A DNA stretch of 64,000 nt, taken from contig NC_134757.1 of the NCBI RefSeq assembly GCF_050436995.1, positions 4,848,501 through 4,912,500 of the forward strand. The letters run 5' to 3'. Positions 34,547 through 44,515 of the stretch are shown here, piece by piece; within the stretch, counting starts at the first letter, position 1, and each line of letters starts with the position of its first letter. The translations under genes were made by a program, and so were the position numbers. The notes below the pieces were generated by a model, which ran no database searches, was not told where the DNA came from, and saw only the letters and a list, made by a program, of their open reading frames with translations. The stretch is from Anticarsia gemmatalis. Taxonomy: Eukaryota; Arthropoda; Insecta; Lepidoptera; Erebidae.

Positions 34547-37393
34547 TTATCTCGAGGATTGAGATCCGACTGCCAGTAAATGCACCATTGCGCAATGGTT
34601 CAGGTACCGACAATCGAATCTCTCCGTAAACATCCTCAGGATGCTATTGGGGCTGGCCCGCACCCTTCGCAACAGGGACGTGCATCTCTTACGCATTGTG
34701 GCATAAAAGCAGTTTACGCGTGCTTCTGCAAACATCCCTGAAGCACTACAGAAACGAGGCAAACCCAATAGCACCCTAAAACCGTTATTGTATTGTATAC
34801 GAAGAGCGTTGTACTGTCTTTGCGTGTAACTAACCCACAGGCTGCTCGTGTAGAAGGATGTACAGTAAGCTCTGAATAGGGTGAGCTTCACATCCCTCGT
34901 ACAGCGAGCAAACCTGCGTGCCAGCATATTAGCTCGGACAGACAACGCTCTCCGTTCACGTTCTATGTCTGCATCGTCCTTCAAGTCAGAGGTTACTATG
35001 TGACCTAGGTATTTAAACTGATCGACCCTCTTAAGGGCTGTACCATTAAGCCTAATATTAGGTACATTATCACTGTTTTTACCTCTGACTTGAAAGACCA
35101 TGCATTCACTCTTTTTAACATTGTACCTCAAACCATGGGTAAGAGCATATCTCTCGCAGACACCTATAAGTTGCGATAATCCACAGACCGAGGCGCTCAG
35201 CAGAACCATATCGTCAGCATAACTAATGTTATTTAAACATGTACCGTCAATATGACAACCAAGACGAGTGCTGCTGAGCTCCTCGATGAGTGCATTCACA
35301 TACAGGTTAAATAATTTAGGCGAGGTAAGCCCCCCCTGCCTTACTCCGCATTCTAAAACATATGGTTCCGAGTGCGTCCCCGACCATTTCACAACATTAA
35401 CCTGGTTACGATACCAAAATTTAAAGATATTTTGTAACTCTACTGGCATGTTAACGTTACTGAGTTTTTGCCACAATATGTCGTAATTGACCAGGTCAAA
35501 TGCCTTGGAAAGGTCGAGGAAGCAAGCGAAAATTGGTGTTTTACGGTCTGTGTAGTACTTGACCGTCTGCTTTAAACACAAGATGGCGCTCTCCGTAGAA
35601 AGACCAGACTTGAAGCCAAACTGATTATCATGAATGTTGATATATTTATCTAGTTGCGCTCCAAGCAGACTGTCAAGCACTTTGGCACTTATAGTCGCTA
35701 ATGAGATCGGTCTATAGTTAGACTTATCACTTACATCTCCAGTCTTGTTTTTAACGATCGGTACCACCACAGTTCTCATCAGTGCTTCCGGTAAGTATGA
35801 GTGCCCTAAACAAAACGCATACAGCATTGCAAGTACCCGCGGTAGGTGGGGTCCGGCATATTTAAAGTGTTCTATGCTAAGACCATCGTGACCTGGCGAT
35901 TTACCTCTTGACATATTGGTTATAACTTTCAAGATCTGTTTCGCTGTGAATTTAGTTGGTATGGGCTGGTCACTCGGCCCCACACTTAATGACGACTGTG
36001 ATGGTCCCAATGGCGACTTGACTGTGAAGTGTTCCTTAAATATGTTAGCAATATCTTTATGATCACTTATGCCCTCTACGCTCACAGGTAGGCTAGGTTT
36101 ACAAACAACCTTATTGGTAGACTTCCAGAAATTACTAAAGTCATTCTTAGAGTGAAGCGATGCGAGTTTGTCCATTTTGATTTGATCACAATTATTTTGA
36201 CACCATTTCAAACGTTCTTTAAAATGTTTTCGACTGCTACGCATATTTTCATATAAAGTACCCGAACTAGGTTTACCGTACCACACCCATATCAAAAAAG
36301 TACGCCTCGCCTCCTTGTGAGCCTTATCAACATATATATTCCAGCCCGCAACAGGCTTTTTTCTAACACTATGTTTACTATTTACACTATTAATATTATA
36401 ACTATCTTCCGCAGCGGAACTTAAAGCACTAATAATACTACTATATAACTTATCAATAACAATTCTATGCTTAAAATTATCACAGGCATAATCAGCACAG
36501 TTTGTAAATTCAGACGGAAAATCAATAAGTCTAAGTCTCTCATGACATAATTTATTATACAATTGAATTTGTTCCTTTTTTCTTTCGCCCCAAATTATTT
36601 TATTATTATGATAGGTTTCTATGGAACACAACAGTTTAGGTTTGATTACGTTAAGCTGAACTTCAATAATAAGTGGGAAATGGTCTGACCATAAAACATC
36701 ATATAAAACTTTAACATCGACTATAGACGAGAATGCAGATTTGGTGACTATACAATGGTCCAGCCATCGCCTGGATCCGTTTGCCTCACTAATAAAACTA
36801 TACGTGTCTGAATTTACACCTAATAATTCAACGTCTGCACAAATAAACTCTAATTCACTACAAAAACTAATAAGCTCCTTATAAAACAACTCGTTTGGAT
36901 GAGCATTAAAGTCACCTAATATGTACACTGACTCAATATCCTCATTACTAGTTATTGCACTTACTAAACCTAAGCAGTCTGTAAATTCCGCTAGGTTAAT
37001 TACATTATCGGTCGGCATATATACACTTAGCACTAAAAGAGATCTTTGGTCTATAGATATTTTTATGGCACATACCCTTGGGTTATCACACGGCACTATT
37101 GACACATCACTGAACACGGTTTTATTATACAGCAACGCAACTCCTCCATACGGTCGTCCACGCAGCATGCCCGCCGCCGTGTCCACCGCCGACGTACCCG
37201 TACAGCCGAACTTGTCATCAATTTCGCTAAGAAATGAGACATCGTCCGGGAGCAGCCACGTCTCTTGTAAAGCAACTATGTCAGCGATCCGGCACAGTTG
37301 TCGTACACTCTCAACAGAGCGCTTAACACTTTTACAGTTCAAGCTTGCTAATTTGATGTTATTGTTGTTACGATATCTATTATTTATTTCCAT
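34547..37393 (-). CDS. LINE ORF2: APE endonuclease and reverse transcriptase
   Basis: 948 aa. The N-terminal endonuclease (about residues 12-245) shows the family residues in order: N19 (LNCK), E44 (LQETW), GDFN at 160-163, D212 (LDH) and SDH at 236-238. It would nick target DNA. The reverse transcriptase follows at about residues 490-800: DLSKAFD, GVRQGG and the catalytic YADD at 725-728. The tail to residue 948 has no RNase H. Its ATG lies 14 bases inside ORF1's end, so translation probably uses reinitiation or stop-start coupling. There are no stops or frameshifts and all visible catalytic residues are present, so the protein could be functional. The family assignment is certain and the clade (CR1-like) likely. 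Confidence 0.95.
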   Translation of the reverse strand: MEINNRYRNNNNIKLASLNCKSVKRSVESVRQLCRIADIVALQETWLLPDDVSFLSEIDDKFGCTGTSAVDTAAGMLRGRPYGGVALLYNKTVFSDVSIVPCDNPRVCAIKISIDQRSLLVLSVYMPTDNVINLAEFTDCLGLVSAITSNEDIESVYILGDFNAHPNELFYKELISFCSELEFICADVELLGVNSDTYSFISEANGSRRWLDHCIVTKSAFSSIVDVKVLYDVLWSDHFPLIIEVQLNVIKPKLLCSIETYHNNKIIWGERKKEQIQLYNKLCHERLRLIDFPSEFTNCADYACDNFKHRIVIDKLYSSIISALSSAAEDSYNINSVNSKHSVRKKPVAGWNIYVDKAHKEARRTFLIWVWYGKPSSGTLYENMRSSRKHFKERLKWCQNNCDQIKMDKLASLHSKNDFSNFWKSTNKVVCKPSLPVSVEGISDHKDIANIFKEHFTVKSPLGPSQSSLSVGPSDQPIPTKFTAKQILKVITNMSRGKSPGHDGLSIEHFKYAGPHLPRVLAMLYAFCLGHSYLPEALMRTVVVPIVKNKTGDVSDKSNYRPISLATISAKVLDSLLGAQLDKYINIHDNQFGFKSGLSTESAILCLKQTVKYYTDRKTPIFACFLDLSKAFDLVNYDILWQKLSNVNMPVELQNIFKFWYRNQVNVVKWSGTHSEPYVLECGVRQGGLTSPKLFNLYVNALIEELSSTRLGCHIDGTCLNNISYADDMVLLSASVCGLSQLIGVCERYALTHGLRYNVKKSECMVFQVRGKNSDNVPNIRLNGTALKRVDQFKYLGHIVTSDLKDDADIERERRALSVRANMLARRFARCTRDVKLTLFRAYCTSFYTSSLWVSYTQRQYNALRIQYNNGFRVLLGLPRFCSASGMFAEARVNCFYATMRKRCTSLLRRVRASPNSILRMFTERFDCRYLNHCAMVHLLAVGSQSSR

Positions 37394-38633
37394 GATGGTT
37401 TAAAATAGGGCCATTAACAGTATCATTGTTGTTCGTAAATTTTTTGGGTCTGAAGTTAATAAAACGTCGGAATATTATGCCTTCTGGCCATAGCTTTTCA
37501 TCAAGAAATAGTTGTACCTTACGCTCCGAAACAAAAAATTTATAGGCTTTATAATCCTTTTCTCTCGCGGATGATATCTTTTCTAACTGTATATTTTCCT
37601 GTGTTTTTGCATAGATATACTCCATAATGTCGTTGTCGGTCGTATCCTTGTGAATTCTGGTAATAAAAATCGGTATTTGTCTATCGGCCACTTTAAATTT
37701 ACAGTCTTTCACATTTGAAACACCCACCGTTCCTAGATAACGATAGTTCGGTTTACGTTTTTTCCTTTGTACAACATTCCACTCATCATTATACGCATTC
37801 GTGTTATCGTTCACTAAACGTACAGTGTCGCGCGGTGCATCGATCAGCTGACCGCCGGCCAGCGCTCGCGCGCAGGTCACCGAGGTCACTATCTCCTTCC
37901 CCGCGCTCCCCGCCTTCACCGACGACACTGCAAGCGCGGTAGAATTAGGCGCGTCCTTTTTTGAATTTTGGCCGTTTGTTTGCAATATAAAGGACCGCGT
38001 CCTTTCGTTAGGCGATGTCGGGTATAACGTTTCATGCTGGATAATTGTGTTCTCGATGATTGTTGAATCCACTTTAGATAAATCACACACGTTTGGAATA
38101 ATAGATGCGTCACTTTCGTGATTTTCAGTTTCTATGTAACAATTATTACGGATTGGTTTCGGTGTTGATTGGAATGGCGTACAATTTATGTTTTTAATAT
38201 CACTTAATGCATTATTCAGTTGTTCAGACGTCACATAGTTAGACTTAATCATTTTTAAGTCGGTTTGCATCAACAATAAATCCTTCAAAAGCTTCGTCAC
38301 ATCTACGTGATCAAAAGTCACTGGCGGTAGTTTTTCCAAATCTCGAGCCACAAATACCGGCATCACCTCAGGATCTGTTCCCTTGAACAAGGCAACTATG
38401 TCTTCCATATCACGATCCTCCTTTCCCTTATTCCTACGAACAATTCGACGCTTCTCCGTTGATATAGATTCAAATAGTAACGACTTTGAACGCTTTATTT
38501 CTTCGCTTTTGAATGACGAAACACATATTCTCGTTAGACTTTCTTCATCTATTACTGATATTTTATTCTGCACATAAGCTAGAAGCTCATCGATCACGAT
38601 ATTACAACTATTACACTTTATTATTGACGACAT
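37380..38633 (-). CDS. LINE ORF1: nucleic-acid-binding protein
   Basis: 417 aa. A short N-terminal CxxC (C7, C10) sits in a segment that may bind zinc. A basic patch lies around residues 60-75 (KRRIVRRNKGK). A leucine-rich heptad-like stretch at about residues 115-145 may form a coiled coil. A C-terminal segment (about residues 310-395, IFITRIHKDTTDNDIMEYI onward) resembles the RRM-like fold seen in LINE ORF1 proteins. Such proteins bind the element RNA and act as chaperones. The start chosen is the first in-frame ATG, 62 bases from the likely 5' end. The product belongs with ORF2 immediately downstream. The domain reading is inference from pattern; the role is from family knowledge. Confidence 0.85.
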   Translation of the reverse strand: MSSIIKCNSCNIVIDELLAYVQNKISVIDEESLTRICVSSFKSEEIKRSKSLLFESISTEKRRIVRRNKGKEDRDMEDIVALFKGTDPEVMPVFVARDLEKLPPVTFDHVDVTKLLKDLLLMQTDLKMIKSNYVTSEQLNNALSDIKNINCTPFQSTPKPIRNNCYIETENHESDASIIPNVCDLSKVDSTIIENTIIQHETLYPTSPNERTRSFILQTNGQNSKKDAPNSTALAVSSVKAGSAGKEIVTSVTCARALAGGQLIDAPRDTVRLVNDNTNAYNDEWNVVQRKKRKPNYRYLGTVGVSNVKDCKFKVADRQIPIFITRIHKDTTDNDIMEYIYAKTQENIQLEKISSAREKDYKAYKFFVSERKVQLFLDEKLWPEGIIFRRFINFRPKKFTNNNDTVNGPILNHHGNK

Positions 38634-38695
38634 TATTACGAGACGCGCGCGCAGCGCAGCTACATCCGCACAACAACAGTGTTATGGCGGGAAAG

Positions 38696-38744
<49 letters not shown>
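38696..38744. repeat. 49-base uninterrupted A homopolymer
   Basis: Pure A on the plus strand, immediately next to the 5' end of the minus-strand LINE. In LINE sense it is a poly(T) leader. It may be a poly(A) tail of a different, plus-strand retroposed sequence, a product of template switching at the LINE 5' end, or a tract whose assembled length is unreliable. Confidence 0.9.
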
Positions 38745-38746
<2 letters not shown>

Positions 38747-39480
38747 AAGCGTCGCCTGTTTATATGACGTATTACTCAGTATACGTACAACTCTACGTAC
38801 AATTTTATATAAGTCAACCAACAATTTACATATTGTAGTACGTGTTTAATTATGCAATATACCTTGGGTATTATATGCAATACAGTTGAGTTTTATAAGC
38901 TAATTTTATTTATTAAATAACCTCCTTACATTTATATACGAGTAAATTTTCAATTATTTCTATAGAAGCTCAAAATAGTCAAAGTACCTACCTAATTGGT
39001 AAACTATTTGGAACACTCAATGTTAAATTTAATCTTAACTCCCTTCATTTACAAGTATAATTAGATATTCAAGAGTAGGTATATATATAGTAATCATTAG
39101 ATTATCGACCCTTGGACGTGAAGCCACAATTCGGCGCTACTTATACAAAGAAGCCTTATCTAGTGCCTTCATTCGATACTGACTCATACATTGATCATAC
39201 GATACTTTATAGGATTATGATAGTCGCATTTTATACTTAGGTAAGTATACGTGGAGAATAATAAAGCTGAAACCTACTGCATTGTTACAACATCGTACGT
39301 AGTAATATACATTTAAACCGATCTGTAATGATACGACCCGACGCTCTTATCAAAGGAGCGTTACAAAAACTGTACCAAAAGAGATAACAGTGTAAGCTCT
39401 TTAACAGATGTTAATATTTATCATTTAATAGGGATGTAAAATGAAGCTTTTAATAGGTATGTAATGCGATATTATCGTAT
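38745..39480. other. Non-coding upstream DNA, AT-rich
   Basis: I see no reading frame, repeat or strong motif. It separates the LINE from the GC-rich putative promoter beginning near 39481. Confidence 0.5.
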
Positions 39481-39640
39481 TATTTATCGGCAACGCCCCG
39501 TCGTACGCGGCTGTACGCGCTTATAACCGCCCGCCCGGCGCGACACCGGCCACTATACCGAAGTGTTGTGTCGTGTGCCGCTGTAGGCAACGTAGCACGC
39601 CCAGTCACAGTCAGCACTAGTCAGTAGACTCAGTAGGACG
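39481..39640 (+). promoter_or_regulatory. Putative core promoter of a host gene
   Basis: An abrupt change from AT-rich to CpG-rich sequence. It contains a TTATAA word near 39519 and three initiator-like TCAG words in the 39611-39634 segment (TCAGCA, TCAGTAG, TCAGTAGG), the second and third at 39621 and 39630. The TATA-like word is too far upstream to serve these initiators, so a TATA-less initiator promoter is the better reading. The sequence then runs through a GC-rich leader to two start codons and two donor sites. No CAGE or EST support can be seen from sequence alone. Confidence 0.5.
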
Positions 39641-39809
39641 AGGCGACGGACACGGCACACACCACACTCGGCCTCCGTACGCCGCGGTCGTATTCCACGC
39701 CTACTACAAAACAACTCAAATCAAACATTCCATTAATTGTACGTCTCGCGGCGATAACGCGCGTTTTATTACTCCGTCTTTTATTTTCGTTTTTATTTCG
39801 CATCTCCTA

Positions 39810-39887
39810 ATGCAATTGCACTCGAGCAACGCGGACTGTATTATTTTTTACGTTGTTATTCTGGTTTTTATTGGTTTTTGTGCGTAA
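39810..39887 (+). CDS. Upstream 25-codon hydrophobic frame, uORF or alternative first exon
   Basis: ATG (weak context, C at -3) opens a frame whose residues 10-24 are strongly hydrophobic (CIIFYVVILVFIGFC), closing at TAA 39885. The stop overlaps a consensus donor, TGC|GTAAGT at 39884. If that donor is used, the frame is a signal-peptide or membrane-anchor first exon joined to a downstream exon in phase 2. If not, it is a uORF ending 6 bases before the ATG of the next feature, which would reduce or regulate its translation. The two readings are mutually exclusive on one transcript. Confidence 0.3.
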   Translation: MQLHSSNADCIIFYVVILVFIGFCA

Positions 39888-39893
39888 GTGAAA

Positions 39894-39914
39894 ATGGAGG
39901 CGGGCTTCGAAACG
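39894..39914 (+). CDS. Putative first coding exon (7 codons) of an unidentified host gene
   Basis: GAAAATGG gives an optimal start context (A at -3, G at +4). It encodes MEAGFET and is followed in phase 0 by AACG|GTGAGT, a consensus splice donor. The exon follows a ~270-base GC-rich leader from the putative promoter. The codons are GC-rich, unlike surrounding DNA. The next exon may be 53795 (about 13.9 kb away, in frame) or lie outside the window. I do not recognise the protein from seven residues. The donor, start context and promoter-like upstream sequence together make a real gene start more likely than not. Confidence 0.45.
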
Positions 39915-42900
39915 GTGAGTTGCTACAACCATTTACATATTTCGTTTCATTTAAAACTAAATAACTTTAACAAGATTCAATGTATTTTAATGCTCTTACC
40001 TACTCTCGATTTTCCCTGAAACAACGTAGAGTTTAGATTGCACCAGTAACGAGGATATTTCCATATATAAATGGGTACATTAAAATAAACTTACGCCATC
40101 CAAATCTGTAAATATCAATTGACTCGTGATCCGGCATCCCGAGACTCACGCGCATTGTGTACCAATCAACGACAAGCATCCAATCTATTAGGCCATTTAA
40201 ACACGTCGCACTAAACGTCCAATAAATTTATAGTCTCAGATACCTAGAGCCATAAGCCCTTTGTATGAAATTTGGAACATGAAATTTATGTGCTTCCAGT
40301 TCCAAGCACAAGTAAGAAAAGTTATTGAGCCTTTTCATTTCGTATGCACCTTACCTTTATTGTACACAATTATAATATGTTCGTAGTCAAGTTAAAATTT
40401 ACAGAAATGTAAACTTTTCCAGAGATAATAAGATACTGTAACTATACTATCCATAAACAATAACTTTTATCGTGTTATCGATTAGCTTCCCTTTGGTTAG
40501 ATAGTAGTTGATAAGATATTTCCATAATACTTTATCTCGACGGACTCGCCTCCTACCGCGGTCATTCTCCCCTCGATTTAGAAACGCATGAACCAAGGTA
40601 CTTACGAATATTATAACTTCCTTATATTTAAAAAGAGCCTAACCATACATCGCCAGACATGTTCAAATAGGACCAATAGTTAATGTTTTAAGTAGCATTT
40701 ATTTATTCCGAAATTAACTACTTAAAATTGGCCGTATTTACTTAATAAGTAAAATTATAAGGTGCTGGAAAAATAATTCTACTACATTAAAGTAAGCAGC
40801 TAGAATACTTACAAGTGAAGTCATGGGACACTCCTAGAAATTTGATTGCAGCTAGGCTACTCATGGAACATGTGAACCAAATATCAAAACAATGTTTATA
40901 GCTAAGTATTATCCGGTATTTTCTTGGTAGATATTCCATACTCCGCGTGAGTGCAATGTCGACTAGAGAACAATAGAGCACTAGGCACAAGGAGCTGCCT
41001 AGCTCTTTAATAGACCATTATTTTCATAGTCTCTCAATACGCATTGCAAGACCAAGAAATGCGGCTGTTTTGTTTTATAAACAAACGCCTTTGTGTAAGC
41101 CACATTCGTACCTACTCATAACTTACTCGATTTACTCATATCATAAGGAATTGTAATTCTTATTATTACACTCTGAAAACAAGTATGATTCAACTCAAGA
41201 AATTGAAACACATTTGAATTTCAAATTGTTCAAATGTTACCTTCATAATATGCCGGCTGTAGATTAATGAAAAGATAGACTAAACAGAGTTTGCCTCGCG
41301 GAATTATACCGACCGACATAAGAACGTCTTGATCAATTAAGAACACTCATGCGAACGACTAACTCTCTAATTATCTCTAGTGGTTTCCTCAAAACTACGC
41401 TGTCCATTAGAAAAGTTAGCGTCGGAGGTAGGGACAACGTAACACCTCCGACCGCGACGTACCGTCATACGATATTAGTCATCTGCGGACGGCGCGTGTT
41501 CAGGAAAATACAACAAAGAACAATATTGTACGGGAGCACGTATTCATGTGACGTTCCAATTGGTTACTCACATTCTCCGATACGCTAAGTAAAACAAAGG
41601 ACGAAACACTTAACCTACCACGGATGATTAATAAAGATTATCTATTTGTACAGCGAAACGAGCGCGATACTTGATACTAAGTCAACATAATGTTTGTGCC
41701 GTCGTAATTATAATAATAGCTATATATACAAATAAAATACATCAATGTGATTGAACATGTTCCATTACCAAATGTCAGAATCTATTTTTCCTCTACATAA
41801 ATTGCTGTACAAACAAAACATTATTTATACCTGGATTTGCGCATAAACACATATCATCCCCTTTCGCAAAACGTATAGAAAGGAGGTGAGCGTCACTAGT
41901 TGGTAGTGTAGTGGGGAATACGATCCTGGCACAAATTGATTGAGAGCGACATTTGATATAAAATTGTGTTGTGATTGATGCGACCCCGCCTCGAACGCTG
42001 CTCCGCTAAGTGCTCTGTCGTGGTGTTGCTTATATGTAGGCACGTATATCATACCATACCGTGTCGTACGTACGACCATTAGATCTACGTCGAATATATA
42101 ATGTAACTACTAGATATTATTACACACATGATACATACAACGGAACAGCTTTGCCGAGTAATCTTTTTATATTATTATATACGAGTATATCCATATCGCC
42201 ACATAGTCCCTTCACGGGTGAGTAAACGATAGGTGATCGACCTCATCATTAACCTGCCTTCTCTTAGATACGATCTGTTAAAGGCGTACGAATTTTCCTC
42301 TTGTGCCGTCGCAGCATTATAATCAACTGGCTCATTTCCTTCTCGTTGACAACACACTGTCTAAAATAACGTGAACATAAGCAGTGTATAAAGTATGAAT
42401 ATGATTATGATTTTACTAGATTTTTATGATTTAAACTAAAATTCAATCAGGCTTATTACTATAAATTTTTACAAGGTTTCAGGATACGGAAAGAAAGTAA
42501 TGATTTAATTTGGTCATTGCAATTTGAGGTCAATATGATTTTGATTGTCAACGTTCCTCAAACTCGTTCATCTCAAACAGCGGTTTATCGTGAAAGTGAC
42601 AGGTTCTCTTAAAACTTTACTTCATTTCGCCGCCATTCAGAGAGAGATAGAGCTTATTTTTCTAGGTCATTCGACGCAAAAGGGTGAGATGAAACGTTCG
42701 ACAAATTACTCTACTGGCACGGTTAATTTACTTTACAAATGCTTTTAAAGTTTTCAACTGAATATCTAATCGGTTGTCGAAATTACTTGCGATTCAGTCC
42801 TAATGGTTGGAAAGTATTGCTGCATTTACATTGTTGATTTTGTGCGATAAAATGAGGAAACTGCTAGCACAGTAATATTTGTAATAAATGACATATTATA

Positions 42901-44118
42901 ATCGAGTATGCATAGTTCTGTTCCGGCCGATCCATCCATCACACTCTGGATTCATAAGTCTCCGTGCAGATGTCCCCAGTACGCTGTAGAGATGATGTAT
43001 ATTATGTACGTTTAGATATAATATAAGCTATATTTATATGTACTGATATGCAGATAACGTAGCTAATATTACACTAATTGACGTTAATTTCAATTTATTA
43101 TGTATGTTTTCGTCGTGTGATCGAATGTATCATGTGTTTGAATTTAAAATATGGACACAAACTATATCTTCAAAAATTTGTCACATTTTTTATGTTTTAT
43201 TTGACCGGTAAGGTATATTTCAATTACCTAACTACTTACATGTTTCATCACATCGTGTACCTATATACAAAATACCAAATTACCACTATCCATCGCAAAC
43301 ATGAGATACATTTAAAAAACTGATCACCGTGGATAGCGGTGTGAACAGCGGGTGTATCGGGAACATTATGCGAACTTCCCCGCAAACTCATCTCCAGCAG
43401 CCACGCCCTGGCAGCGAGTGAACGATGACGTGATTCGAACGCGATATATCGCCTTGCAGGGTAATATTGTGTCGCGGGACCAACTGATAGCTCGGGCCCT
43501 TCGGCAAAAAATAAGGTCGCCCGTTTACACGAGAGCAAAGGCTTTAAGTGACAGATACTAGATAAATGTTACGACGCATTAGATAAGGGTGGAGCGCATA
43601 AAAAGGTCGAGAAAATCTCGTGTAAAAAGTGCACTAAACATTTTAATACGCAAAATATTGAACGACATCGTGAAGGAGCATAGATGTAATTATTGAGTAT
43701 CGGGTAACTTTGTGAATTCTAGGACAGTCTCCATTTCATTATGCAAGGGTGTAGCGGACAGGCGACGGTCGGGCCAAAGTTAGATTGAAGGCGACGACGC
43801 GACGACGCGAGCGCGTGCTTAAACTGTATCCCAGCTCACTTAGAGCAAGATTTACACCAACTTTGCTCCCCGACGCCTGTCTGACACTATGTCATACACC
43901 CTTGTACTATAAACTGTTACATAACTATACGCGTACTCTAGTAGCGATTTGTCGGGCTACTCGCAGGCAGGTACTGACCCGATCCCAGCTTCAATGTAAA
44001 GATTGTTATTTTCTCTTAATTAACAATCTCTTAATTGGTTACTATAATTTTCATTGCCAGACAATTTGAATACAACATAATCTGCACATTGTGATCTATG
44101 TAATATTGTAACATCTAA
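39915..44118. other. Presumed first intron, no internal gene
   Basis: AT-rich, with only short frames. A GC-richer segment at about 43330-43545 opens frames on both strands without a recognised domain. Near 43793 there is a short GCGACGAC direct repeat. I see no mobile element until 44121. Confidence 0.4.
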
Positions 44119-44120
44119 TA

Positions 44121-44429
44121 GTCCGGTCAAATTAGACCAAAAAATCAGTAAACCCACGACAAATTCAGGGGAAGCTGAAAATTCTTAAAATTGTTTAAAT
44201 TATAATTATAAACATTGTCTTAAAAGTCCCAACCGATCCCATGTAAGGAAAAAATTTTAGCGGGGTAATAAGGTCCAAAAAATGAGTTTTTCGCGATTTT
44301 CTTGAAAACGGTAAGTTTTATCGCAAAATTACCCCAGACATAATTTGTAGATCAGGGAATTTCCTATAAAAAAGGTATCAATATTTTTTTCCCTAAAAGC
44401 CACCGCTTCTGAGATATAACGATGCAAAA
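44121..44429. repeat. Left terminal inverted repeat
   Basis: 309 bp. It matches the right arm nearly throughout, including 'gccaccgcttctgagatata' at the inner end, beyond which similarity stops abruptly. Confidence 0.85.
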
Positions 44430-44515
44430 AATTGCGAGCGTCATAATACACTCATACACTACTTCAACTTGCTTTTGCAATTATAATATTAAAAGAAGTT
44501 GAAATCGATGACATC

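Larger units (their letters stand above)
34405..38695 (-). mobile_element. Apparently intact CR1-like non-LTR retrotransposon (LINE)
   Basis: About 4.3 kb on the minus strand: a ~60-base 5' leader, ORF1, ORF2 overlapping it by 14 bases, a ~115-base 3' UTR containing AATAAA, and a (TTA)n microsatellite tail at 34405-34431. Both frames are uninterrupted, so the copy is recent. A microsatellite tail rather than poly(A), an APE-type endonuclease and the absence of RNase H fit the CR1/L2-like part of the Jockey group; the clade name is an inference. No target-site duplication is evident. The 5' side abuts a 49-base homopolymer (A on the plus strand, T in element sense). Confidence 0.9.

Noticed and set aside
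35268..37403. Plus-strand frames within the LINE (72 and 160 codons)
   Set aside because: Shadows of ORF2 on the opposite strand.
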